Shown: positions 1 to 7,057 of the stretch, in pieces
How positions within the stretch are numbered: the first letter of the stretch is position 1
Layout: each line of letters opens with the position of its first letter
Origin: Nitrososphaerales archaeon
Lineage (GTDB): Archaea; Thermoproteota; Nitrososphaeria; Nitrososphaerales; CADDZS01
Direction of reading: 5' to 3'
DNA length: 33,673 bases
Assembly: GCA_030038075.1 (NCBI GenBank)
Contig: JASHPO010000068.1
Span: 1-33,673, forward strand
Program-made: the position numbers and the translations under genes
The notes under the pieces: generated by a model
Told to the model about the DNA's origin: nothing
What the model saw: the letters and a program-made list of their open reading frames with translations, nothing else
The model's database searches: none

Positions 1-2
1 GA

Positions 3-1790
3 ATCGCAATAGGGATATTTGGGGCAATCATTGCAATCATACTCCTTTCCTTGATAGGATTTTTCACGAATCTATTCTACTACGGAAAGATTTCACTTCA
101 ATTTGTCTCGCCAGCCAGTAACTCGCTAGGATTGCTTGCAATTGCGGTTCCAATAGTCGGAGGATTGATCGTAGGAGTAATGGCACGCTACGGATCGGAG
201 CGAATTCGCGGCCACGGCATTCCCGAGGCACTGGAAGCTATCATAATCAACAAGAGCAAGATCGAACCAAAGGTAACAGTGCTCAAACCGCTCGCAACTG
301 CGATTTCAATCGGTTCCGGTGGGCCCTTCGGCGCCGAAGGTCCAATAATTATGACTGGCGGCTCCTTTGGATCGGTGCTCTCCCAGTTTCTGAAGCTCTC
401 CTCTATGGAGAGGAAAACGCTACTCGTGGCAGGCGCAGCGGCTGGGATGGCGGCCACTTTTAACAGCCCAGTGAGCGCAGTATTGCTATCAGTCGAGTTA
501 CTACTGTTCGAATGGAAACCACGTAGTTTGATTCCTGTGGGCGTGGCCAGCGTCACAGCGACCGTCATTCGCGGCATACTACTCAGCACAAATCCGATCT
601 TTCCAATACCGGAGACCCCAGTTCCAGATATTGGTATAATCTTGTTTGCGGCACTTGTTGGCATCATAGCAGGCGGAGCTGGCACTGCTCTAACTTACAC
701 GGTCTATGCTGCCGAAGATGCATTTCGCAAACTTCCCATACACTGGATGTGGTGGCCCATCATAGGAGGTCTAGTAATCGGAATTGGAGGATTTTTTGCA
801 CCGCGGGCGCTCGGGGTGGGTTACGATACAATAGATTCACTCTTGCTAGGAAACCTACTCGTCAGTGTGATCCTGGTACTAGTGGTGGTAAAGGCAGTAA
901 TCTGGTCAGTTTCTCTTGGCTCCGGAACCTCAGGTGGGGTCCTGGCCCCTCTATTGATTATCGGCGGATCTCTCGGAGCCCTCGAAGGGCATCTGATCCC
1001 TTTTGGAACTGTCTCGCTTTGGGCGCTCGTGAGCATGGGCGCGATCATCGGCGGTACCATGAGGGCTCCCTTCACAGGCGTTGTGTTTTCGGTCGAACTT
1101 ACTCATGACGTTAACGCTCTCCTACCGCTCCTAGTTGGCGCTCTCTGCGCGGAGGGCGTTACCATATTCACGATGAAGCGCTCGATTCTAACCGAGAAGG
1201 TCGCGAGAAGAGGCGTTCATGTAGCCAGAGAATACGCAGTTGACCCGCTGGAATTCATAGCCGTTAGGGCGGTCATGCATAAGGACTTTACTACTATAGA
1301 AGCAAACTCTCCAGTTAGTGAGATAACAGCAACTTGCAATGGCTCAGAGGAAACTCAGTTAGGCTATCCTATAGTTGATTCAGTTGGCGCCATTCAAGGA
1401 TTTTTGGAAACAAAGGATCTCCTAAGACTCGCGAAGGGCAATGACCAGAATAAATTGGTAAGAGACATTCTTTCACCTTCTTTTGTCATAGCACACTCAG
1501 ATGAACCACTGCGTGTTGCAGCGGACAGGATGGCTTTAAACGATCTTGACTGTCTTCCAGTAGTCGATCCTTCGGACAAGCAAAAGGTAGTCGGATTAGT
1601 GTCAAGAAAGGATCTCTTCACAGCGCGTGTTCTATGGTTTAGCGAAGAGAGGAATCGGGAGAAGACACTATCTGTTCCGACATTCTCAGTGAAGAGCATA
1701 GTGGAAACCGGCAGAGAAAAGATCCGTAGACTAAGGTTTTTCTCCAAGAGAACCACAACAGGGGAGCGAAACCTCGGAGACGAATCCTAG
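3..1790 (+). CDS. ClC-family chloride channel/antiporter with tandem CBS domains (5' end missing)
   Basis: Voltage-gated-type chloride channel or Cl-/H+ exchanger of the cytoplasmic membrane. The frame is open to the left edge, so the N-terminus lies outside the window; the TTG at 51 is internal to a hydrophobic helix and is not the start. Counting from that TTG, HGIPE is near residues 55-59, the filter motif GSGGPFGAEGP at 88-98 keeps the gating glutamate (E96), GGVLAP is at 295-300, and MRAPFTGVVFSVELT at 337-351. Where E. coli ClC has the internal proton glutamate (EE pair), this protein reads SVELL, so only one of the two glutamates seems kept; whether it exchanges protons is unclear. Two CBS domains follow (about 405-462 and 470-527), a common cytosolic nucleotide-sensing add-on. 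Family assignment is secure, transport mode is not. Confidence 0.93.
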   Translation: MAIGIFGAIIAIILLSLIGFFTNLFYYGKISLQFVSPASNSLGLLAIAVPIVGGLIVGVMARYGSERIRGHGIPEALEAIIINKSKIEPKVTVLKPLATAISIGSGGPFGAEGPIIMTGGSFGSVLSQFLKLSSMERKTLLVAGAAAGMAATFNSPVSAVLLSVELLLFEWKPRSLIPVGVASVTATVIRGILLSTNPIFPIPETPVPDIGIILFAALVGIIAGGAGTALTYTVYAAEDAFRKLPIHWMWWPIIGGLVIGIGGFFAPRALGVGYDTIDSLLLGNLLVSVILVLVVVKAVIWSVSLGSGTSGGVLAPLLIIGGSLGALEGHLIPFGTVSLWALVSMGAIIGGTMRAPFTGVVFSVELTHDVNALLPLLVGALCAEGVTIFTMKRSILTEKVARRGVHVAREYAVDPLEFIAVRAVMHKDFTTIEANSPVSEITATCNGSEETQLGYPIVDSVGAIQGFLETKDLLRLAKGNDQNKLVRDILSPSFVIAHSDEPLRVAADRMALNDLDCLPVVDPSDKQKVVGLVSRKDLFTARVLWFSEERNREKTLSVPTFSVKSIVETGREKIRRLRFFSKRTTTGERNLGDES

Positions 1791-1798
1791 CTTATTGC

Positions 1799-1850
1799 GA
1801 GAATTCGAACTCATATAAGACACGAAGACCATCCCCTGCACCCCCTGTCC
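1799..1850 (-). other. tRNA-like fragment (copy A), degenerate
   Basis: Just after the ClC stop codon, the minus strand carries a T-arm-like GAGTTCGAATTC (1801-1812) preceded by GGGATGGTCT (1826-1835). The same two blocks recur in the same orientation and with almost the same spacing (13 versus 14 nt) at 2868-2903. I cannot close a cloverleaf here. It may be a decayed tRNA piece, half of an attachment-like duplication, or chance. Confidence 0.2.
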
Positions 1851-2110
1851 TTGCCACGCTGCTACTGGTCAAGTCGGATGGCAGAATGTCTCCTGTGGAG
1901 GCAATTTTTGTGAAGTTAGGAAGACTCGAAATCAGTGTCGCGAGAATAACTTGGGATGCCTATAACGGGAGAGGGGAAAGACGAAGCATCGGCCCTTAGA
2001 ACTCAAGCGCTGAAGCCACGATACGAGATAAAGAAATTCGAAACGCGCGCGAACACGTTCAAATATGACTCGTCTCTCCTCGGAGGAGGAAATAAGAAAG
2101 AACGGGAACT

Positions 2111-2830
2111 GTGGCTGATGTTATGGCAACACGACAAACAGAGACACTGGAAAGGAAAAGAAACGAATTAGGATTTCATGAGATTGGAAAGCCCAACGGA
2201 ATACCAATATACTTGTGTAATGAAAAAGCAAACGCCTCACAAGCGGCAGACCGCATCGCACATGCTAAATTAGCCCTGCCTACTTACCAGTTTATGCTTT
2301 CTGCTTTTAGCTTGGACATTTCACTGAGAACCAAATTCAATTACAATGGAAAGAGCGACTATTCTTTTTGGATTGCAGGCATCGGTAGAGACACAAATCA
2401 TCTAATAGACGAAGCTATAGAGGCGGAAATTACACCTCCCCAGGAAGCAGAGGCACTGAGACTTGCAGAATCGGGCATGAATTATAGGGATATAGCCAAA
2501 AAGTTAGGCGTTACGGCATTAAGTGCGTATTACGCACTGAAGAAAAAGGGAAAAACGAAAGCAAAAAAATCAATAAAGCTAAGAAGCTCGGCTCTTTGCA
2601 CCTTTGATAAGAAAGGAAATATTATCTTAGGCAAAGGAGAGTCTTTAGAAAATACAGTTCGCATATCAAGAGGTTCGGATGACGACCCGCTTTTGTTCTT
2701 TGTTCTTCGTGATAGTTACTCTCGCATCGGTGGTGCACGTTTCGTCATTCCGGGGTGCAACGGTAGGCAGTTTACACCCAAAATCCTCGCCAGAGTGGTG
2801 GTGGGAGTTCCACAGAAGCCTACGCAGTGA
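2111..2830 (+). CDS. Orphan protein with a helix-turn-helix segment
   Basis: A 239-residue protein I do not recognise. Residues about 110-147 (PPQEAEALRLAESGMNYRDI onward, then AKKLGVTALSAYYALKKKGK) have the pattern of a resolvase/sigma-like helix-turn-helix, so DNA binding is plausible. The first ~100 residues and the C-terminal ~80 residues match no family I know. GTG at 2111 or ATG at 2123 could be the start; an in-frame TAA at 2093 rules out anything longer. A strong GGAGGAGG lies at 2082-2089, somewhat far upstream. The coding sequence is visibly A-rich and lysine-rich compared with its neighbours, and it lies between two tRNA-like fragments, which together suggest acquired DNA. No partner genes of an integrated element are visible. 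Confidence 0.6.
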   Translation: MADVMATRQTETLERKRNELGFHEIGKPNGIPIYLCNEKANASQAADRIAHAKLALPTYQFMLSAFSLDISLRTKFNYNGKSDYSFWIAGIGRDTNHLIDEAIEAEITPPQEAEALRLAESGMNYRDIAKKLGVTALSAYYALKKKGKTKAKKSIKLRSSALCTFDKKGNIILGKGESLENTVRISRGSDDDPLLFFVLRDSYSRIGGARFVIPGCNGRQFTPKILARVVVGVPQKPTQ

Positions 2831-2865
2831 GCCGAATCAAAGAGCGTTCCGCAAGAATCCCCCTA

Positions 2866-2935
2866 AAGGATTCGAATCCGAAAATGGTTTCGCAGACCAT
2901 CCCATCCGTCCAAATCCGGAAGGGTGCGAATCTTA
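2866..2935 (-). other. tRNA-like remnant (copy B)
   Basis: Read on the minus strand this stretch has a D-arm-like segment (CCG, eight-base loop with GG, CGG; 2906-2919), a perfect 5-bp anticodon-arm-like stem ATGGT/ACCAT closing the 7-base loop CTGCGAA (2884-2900), and a T-arm-like GGATTCGAATCC (2868-2879). The T-stem does not pair properly, five extra bases separate the D and anticodon arms, and no acceptor stem closes. It is best read as a decayed tRNA or tRNA-derived scar rather than a working tRNA gene. Confidence 0.25.
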
Positions 2936-3210
2936 AGCCGGCCCGCACAAAGTAGAAACTTCTTTGGATCTATGTTGCGCCAATATAGGCCTTTGGTTTT
3001 TTCGATTGCTTTTGTTTACCAAGCTAGTTGTCGTAGTGGCAGTGGTTAGGGTAGTAGTAGTTGAGGTGGAAGCACCAACCACGTCGAGGCTTGCGAGGTG
3101 ACTGCTTAGGGTGTCTCCGAACTGCTGAAGACGAAAGATCCTCTGCGTTGCCGCCGAAGCTCACCAAGATTTTATTTGTGCTGGGCCATGCAATGATCGC
3201 ATTGCCTGCG

Positions 3211-3273
3211 CTAGTGACTCTGTAGAAGAGCAATAGCAGTTGTAACGACACTTATGACCGTTATGACTATCAT
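3211..3273 (-). CDS. Very short hydrophobic ORF after the ABC permease (doubtful)
   Basis: A 20-codon frame (MIVITVISVVTTAIALLQSH) starting 31 nt after the ABC permease stop codon. It could be a single membrane helix. Downstream on the same strand, in another frame, about 3000-3170 encodes a threonine-rich stretch (GASTSTTTTLTTATTTTSLV) typical of secreted archaeal proteins, as if a frameshift had separated a signal/anchor from its tail. Either a decayed small secreted protein gene or coincidence. The rest of 2940-3300 holds nothing else I can support. Confidence 0.2.
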   Translation of the reverse strand: MIVITVISVVTTAIALLQSH

Positions 3274-3303
3274 TGCTCTTTTCTTAGTATACCCCTAATC
3301 CTT

Positions 3304-4047
3304 TCACTTCCATTTCGTGAGTATCTCTTCTCTCTGGAACGTCGCCTTTGCGAGGAAGAAGAGAAGAACATCTGCGATAAGGACGACACCTGCAAGAATC
3401 AGCAAATTGTCGTCGTCGAGCGGAAAGAAGCCAAGTTCGGAGGCAAGGTATATTCCAAGAAACGGCATTAATACCAACGTTCCCAACTGTTGCGCCGTTC
3501 GAACGTCATTCAGTCTGGACGAGATGATGACATTTAGCTCTACGCTCAAAAGTGATACAAGCGGCGCTACAAGCAGGATTGCCCCCATGTGCCAATTGGG
3601 ATAGTAGAAGTACCCAAGTCTGCTCCGACTCACCGCGTCCATGAGAGCCATGTATATTGCTGAACCAGCGTAAATCGCAACGACAGGGACGAGGAGCGCG
3701 GATATTGTCTTGCCGAGCAAAATATCTCCGTCGGTCATTGGAGTAGCTAGCAATGGTTCCAAGCTCTTCTGAATTTTCTCCCCCACCAAGCTGTACGATG
3801 CTATGGCAGTTGGAATTACTGCAGCTCCGATTAGGAAAAATAATGAGAACGCGTCCATGTATGCCGGAAGCGTGGCGGCAGTAAACGCGTGACTTTTCTT
3901 ATGCAGCGAGTAATCAACAATCAGAGGAAAGGCGATTCCTACGACGAGCGGAAGGACTACCGACGCATAGATCACGTTGTATTTTCTTCTGAAGATCTTG
4001 AACTCCTTGGCAGCGACAGACCAAGCACTTTGTAGATCCATTTTCAA
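3304..4047 (-). CDS. ABC-2 type transporter permease
   Basis: Integral membrane subunit (247 residues) of an ABC-2 exporter, partner of the ATPase encoded immediately upstream. About six hydrophobic segments are visible, with a long extracytoplasmic or loop region after the first helix (about residues 25-55), and the segment EKIQKSLEPLLATPMTDGDI, which is characteristic of this permease family (NatB/CcmB-like exporters use the same E-K-x-x-x-x-L-E-x-L-L-A-T-P motif). Its ATG overlaps the ATPase stop codon by four bases, indicating translational coupling. The substrate cannot be told from sequence; sodium, drugs or lipids are all possible for the family. Confidence 0.88.
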   Translation of the reverse strand: MKMDLQSAWSVAAKEFKIFRRKYNVIYASVVLPLVVGIAFPLIVDYSLHKKSHAFTAATLPAYMDAFSLFFLIGAAVIPTAIASYSLVGEKIQKSLEPLLATPMTDGDILLGKTISALLVPVVAIYAGSAIYMALMDAVSRSRLGYFYYPNWHMGAILLVAPLVSLLSVELNVIISSRLNDVRTAQQLGTLVLMPFLGIYLASELGFFPLDDDNLLILAGVVLIADVLLFFLAKATFQREEILTKWK

Positions 4048-4958
4048 CCCTTCACAAGTTTAAGGTAAACATCTTCAAGAGTCGAGCCGATCTCTGTGAC
4101 GAATTGAAGTCGGCCGCCGGAAGCCATTATCGCGTCAATTATCGCCGGATTCTCCTTCTCGGGGTCGCTCACATTTACCTCTAGGGTATTCTCAGAAACT
4201 TCTTGGATTTCATAGCCGATCTTCTTGATAGCTGCCACGATTGAATCATTCACGCTCTGAAGCTGAATTTTTATCCTCCTTCCCGAAAGCGAACGCCTAA
4301 GCTCTTCCGGCTTACCAGTTGCGATTAGCTTCGTCTTCAGAATCGCTACCCTGTCGCAGATCCTTTCAGCCTCATCCAAGAGATGCGTGTTTAGGAAAAT
4401 AGTCCTCTTCTCTTTTTTTAATTCAAGAACGAAGTCTCTTACTGTCTTTGATGCCTCAGGATCGAGATTCGCGGTTGGTTCATCCAAAAAGAGAACTTCA
4501 GGGTCATGGATTACCGCACGCGCAATCGCAAGCTTTTGCTTCATACCTTTGGAGAATGTTCCGGCGGCGTCGTTTCTCTTATCCCACAGTCCGAGCAACT
4601 TGAGAAGGTATTCTATCTGCTCCTGCCTTTTCTGTTTGCTGAGCTTGTAAAATCGACCGTAAAAATCGAGGTTGTCATAGGCGCTCAGATCCTCGTATAG
4701 CCCGACATTTTCAGTGAGCAATCCGATCATTCTCCTGATTTTCTGCTCGTCCGCTTTATTTCCGATGTCGTATTCTCCAATCTTCGCGTTGCCCGAAGTC
4801 TTTGAAATTAGGCAAGCTAGCATTCTGACAGTAGTGGTCTTTCCTGCTCCATTCGGTCCCAGGAACCCAAACACCTCTCCTTCGTCAATATGCAAAGTAA
4901 CTCCGTCTACAGCTGTTAGGTCCCCGAACTTTTTTGTCAAACTCTCTGTCTCAATCAT
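4044..4958 (-). CDS. ABC transporter ATP-binding protein
   Basis: Cytoplasmic ATPase subunit (304 residues) energising the ABC-2 permease downstream. Walker A GPNGAGKT is at residues 34-41, the signature FSKGMKQ at 134-140 (the variant G-M-K-Q typical of drug/Na+ exporters), Walker B VLFLDE at 154-159 and the switch histidine in NTHLLDEAE at 191, so all catalytic elements are intact. A C-terminal extension after residue ~215 (GRRIKIQLQSVNDSIVAAI) is the DUF4162-like tail common in this subfamily. It is the first gene of a two-gene operon and begins at an ATG. The 267 nt between it and the next plus-strand ORF hold its promoter region but no gene I can support. Confidence 0.93.
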   Translation of the reverse strand: MIETESLTKKFGDLTAVDGVTLHIDEGEVFGFLGPNGAGKTTTVRMLACLISKTSGNAKIGEYDIGNKADEQKIRRMIGLLTENVGLYEDLSAYDNLDFYGRFYKLSKQKRQEQIEYLLKLLGLWDKRNDAAGTFSKGMKQKLAIARAVIHDPEVLFLDEPTANLDPEASKTVRDFVLELKKEKRTIFLNTHLLDEAERICDRVAILKTKLIATGKPEELRRSLSGRRIKIQLQSVNDSIVAAIKKIGYEIQEVSENTLEVNVSDPEKENPAIIDAIMASGGRLQFVTEIGSTLEDVYLKLVKG

Positions 4959-5225
4959 AATTTTTCAACTTTTGGTTCGCTTACCAGAAATACGTGTTAA
5001 TCTTCAAGGATTACTAGCCTAGTCGCTTCGACAAGAGAATGATAGATCAGAAATCTTGCAAAGAGATTTACCATCGCTCTACATACGATCAAGGACTCTC
5101 TTTAAATGGAATTCCTCGTCATTGGACTTCTACCACGCTGTGCAGCAGCGTATAATTTGTATTTTTGAAACTCATTTTTAAGCGGGAGTTTAGAAACATA
5201 TAGAACATTTTGAGCAGAATTCGAT

Positions 5226-5309
5226 ATGAAAACGCGAATAGTAATAGTGCGCGTAATTGTACTGGTTGTAGGAATCGCTTTCATCGCTGTTGCACACTTG
5301 GTACTCTAA
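5226..5309 (+). CDS. Possible 27-residue membrane micropeptide or frameshifted small secreted protein
   Basis: MKTRIVIVRVIVLVVGIAFI then AVAHLVL: positively charged N-terminus followed by a clean hydrophobic helix. A TATA-like ACATATAG lies about 27 nt before the ATG, the leaderless spacing used elsewhere in the window. Directly after the stop, a different frame (to 5428) continues with DNFSETLTRDYISSEIVINT and a Ser/Thr/Ala-rich end, so a single frameshift would give a ~65-residue anchored protein. Expressed micropeptide and broken gene are both possible. Confidence 0.35.
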   Translation: MKTRIVIVRVIVLVVGIAFIAVAHLVL

Positions 5310-5495
5310 GATCTCTTACAAATCAAGATAATTTCAGCGAAACGCTGACGAGGGATTACATCTCATCCGAGATTGTCATTAACACGACTTCGACAATAGC
5401 GGTGACATCAGCTGCCGCGGTAGGCTGACTTGTCCCGGCCCAGGATCTGAATCTGATAAATTCATCCGAACTCGAATTTCTGTCAATAGAATTTT

Positions 5496-5810
5496 CTAAT
5501 CGCCCAAATCTGCCCGCTTTCCGATTACTTCGCACGAAAATAATGAGAGTAGACCAACGATAGTGAAAGCTAAAACGGACAAGTGAAAGCAGTACTGAAA
5601 TGCCAATCTGGTCGGAAGGATTAGAATATGACCTTTGACGTCGTAGCTTGCTACGAACGTCGAGAGAAGAACTCCTGCAATTGAAGCTCCAAACGTCTGG
5701 CCGATGTAGCGGAATGCAGTGTTCAGGGAAGTTCCGAGTCTCGCCTAAACTGTAGATCACACAGCCCTTGAAAGCATCCGGGGCATTGGCAATTTTCGGC
5801 CATGTTTTTT
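5496..5810 (-). pseudogene. Remnant of the C-terminal end of an MFS transporter
   Basis: On the minus strand, one frame reads WPKIANAPDAFKGCVIYSLG followed by ETRN; after a frameshift near 5727-5733 another frame reads LGTSLNTAFRYIGQTFGASI then AGVLLSTFV, ending at a TAG at 5496-5498. This is the pattern of the last two or three membrane segments of DHA2-type drug/solute MFS transporters (the x-x-L-G-x-S-x-x-x-A-x-x-x-x-G-x-x-x-G helix). Only about 105 residues of a normal ~450-500 remain, an in-frame TAA sits upstream, and there is no start, so this is a dead gene. Nothing intact replaces it between 5310 and 5909. Confidence 0.7.
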
Positions 5811-5909
5811 AGGTAATCCCTGCTGAAATCTCTAGGACGAGTCCCTTCTAGAAAAATTTCACTGGTTTACAGATTCGCTTTTCAATAGGAAGCGACTTCA
5901 AAGAGTAGT

Positions 5910-6656
5910 ATGAATGTCAGAGCGGCTGTCCTTTGCGGCGGCGAGGGCAAGAGGTTGAGCCCGCTGACAAACTACTTCCAGAAGACGATGGTGCCGATAG
6001 GATCGAAGAGAAAGCCCCTCCTGGAATACGTGGTGAGGCTGCTCGTATATCACAAGATACTAAACATCACCATGCTTACAGGTTACAAGGCCGAAGAGAT
6101 TGAGAATTACTTTGACGACGGCTCTCGATTCGGCGCCAAGATAAACTACTCGAAAGATCCGATCCAGGCGGCGGGCAGCGCGGGCGCGCTGGTTAACGCG
6201 ATTTCAAACGGCAAGATCGCCTCGTACGAGGATATTGTTGTCTACTACGGCGACATACTGTCAAACCTGAACCTGACAGAGATGCTCTCGGTTCACCGAT
6301 CATCCAGGGCAAGTGCGACGCTGGTACTCTCCAACGGCTACATTCTGCCGGTGGGCGTTGCCGAGGTGGAAGGACAAACAGTCACTTCGCTGATCGAGAA
6401 GCCAAAGTACAAGATCAACGTGACGACTGGCAACATGGTAGTAAACGCCAAGGCAATCCCCGCGCTGGTTCACTTGTCGAACAAAAACTCGCAGATTGAC
6501 TTGATGAGAGATTTCGTTCCTGCGCTTTTGAAGAATAACGAAAAAGTTTCGGCCTACTACGTCAAGGAGTTTTGGTACGATGTCGGAACGGTTGACAAGT
6601 ACCTCGGGCTGAGCGACAAGATGGTTGAAAGGAATCTCGGATTTCTGGGATATTGA
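5910..6656 (+). CDS. Sugar-1-phosphate nucleotidyltransferase
   Basis: Cytoplasmic NTP:sugar-1-phosphate transferase (248 residues) producing an activated sugar for glycan or surface synthesis. The N-terminus carries the signature LCGGEGKRLSPLT (residues 8-20) and MVPIGSKRKPLLEY (27-40); YYGDILSN near 112-119 provides the catalytic Asp, EKPKYKINVTTGNMVV (residues ~165-180) is the usual E-K-P loop, and FWYDVGTVDKY (221-231) is the closing W-x-D-x-G-T motif. It lacks the left-handed beta-helix acyltransferase extension of GlmU-type enzymes. RmlA/mannose-1-phosphate guanylyltransferase-like specificity cannot be separated by eye. The neighbouring membrane glycosyltransferase-like gene may use the product, although an RNA-like element lies between them. 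Confidence 0.88.
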   Translation: MNVRAAVLCGGEGKRLSPLTNYFQKTMVPIGSKRKPLLEYVVRLLVYHKILNITMLTGYKAEEIENYFDDGSRFGAKINYSKDPIQAAGSAGALVNAISNGKIASYEDIVVYYGDILSNLNLTEMLSVHRSSRASATLVLSNGYILPVGVAEVEGQTVTSLIEKPKYKINVTTGNMVVNAKAIPALVHLSNKNSQIDLMRDFVPALLKNNEKVSAYYVKEFWYDVGTVDKYLGLSDKMVERNLGFLGY

Positions 6657-6673
6657 GATAATATTCTTTGCGC

Positions 6674-6707
6674 AAATTAATTAATTAATTTTCCAAGCGC
6701 TTATATC
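6674..6707 (+). promoter_or_regulatory. Conserved AT-rich block plus TATA box of element copy 1
   Basis: CAAATTAA followed by a TTAATTT tract and, ten bases later, CTTATAT (6700-6706). The same order and spacing (CAAATTAA, TTAATTT, ten bases, CTTATAT) occurs ahead of copy 2. This is the layout of an archaeal BRE/TATA promoter; a start about 25 nt downstream (near 6727-6732) would place the whole element in a transcript. Confidence 0.55.
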
Positions 6708-7006
6708 TTTAGGGACATTGCGTATGCCCTAATGACCTGCCATATCGCGCCGTACCTGAGACCTGAATTAATTGCCATGGCTCGGTGATTTCATGAGCTA
6801 CAATTATTGTAATGAATCAACTGTTTTATCTCAAAATGTCATTGAAAACATAGGGGTACCCCCTAGGGGGAGGGGAGGAGCTAGCTATTGTCTTTCGAGT
6901 TAGAGCAGGTCTTAGGTACAGGTACGGAATTCAGGTCTCCCAGAAAAGGCATCTCGTCAAACGTCGAGAGAGTTGTTGCCGCATATCAAAGATGTTTTGA
7001 GAAAAA
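6680..7006 (+). ncRNA. Conserved non-coding element, copy 1 (candidate RNA gene or leader)
   Basis: This 350-nt gap between genes is largely filled by an element with an inverted, diverged copy at 26638-26980. Conserved parts in order: AT-rich block and CTTATAT box (6680-6707); weakly similar 5' part (GTACCT near 6751, CGGTG near 6783); then a strongly conserved core at 6839-7006. The core holds TCATTGAAAAC, GGGGTACCCC (6853-6862) overlapping CCCCCTAGGGGG (6859-6870), AGCTAGCT (6879-6886), GTCTTTCGAGTTAG, three CAGGT motifs at 6906, 6919 and 6932 (exact 13-nt period), hairpin TCTCG-TCAAACGT-CGAGA (6952-6969), and GTTTTGAGAAAA at the end. Reading frames are not conserved between copies (a 1-nt indel lies in the core), arguing for RNA or DNA function. 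It ends ~50 nt before the next gene's likely ATG. Confidence 0.6.
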
Positions 7007-7057
7007 TGGTGAGTGCTGTACAAAAGGCGTTTCCATGTTCCAGAGAGGGCTGATCGA

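Noticed and set aside
1956-2171. 71-codon frame ahead of the HTH gene
   Set aside because: Overlaps the HTH gene start by ~60 nt in another frame, has no family resemblance and a composition like random translation.
2840-2960. Functional tRNA gene on the minus strand (anticodon-like GCG)
   Set aside because: Anticodon stem and D-arm-like parts exist, but the T-stem mispairs, extra bases separate the arms, and no acceptor stem closes. Kept only as a remnant.
5356-5760. 134-codon minus-strand frame as an independent gene
   Set aside because: Its first part is the MFS remnant before a frameshift and the rest is the wrong frame; it has no coherent domain.
6850-6880. G-runs as origin recognition boxes
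   Set aside because: G-strings are present but the rest of an ORB dyad is missing, and no orc1/cdc6 or replication gene is nearby.
6839-7006. Element core as a duplicated peptide gene (shared E-L-A-x-V-F-R-V-R-A-G-L frame)
   Set aside because: The shared frame lacks a start in both copies, differences are mostly non-synonymous, and a one-base indel shifts the frame before the CTCGTC block.
6680-7006. Element as RNase P RNA or SRP RNA
   Set aside because: No conserved RNase P or SRP helix motifs can be found, and these RNAs normally occur once per genome.
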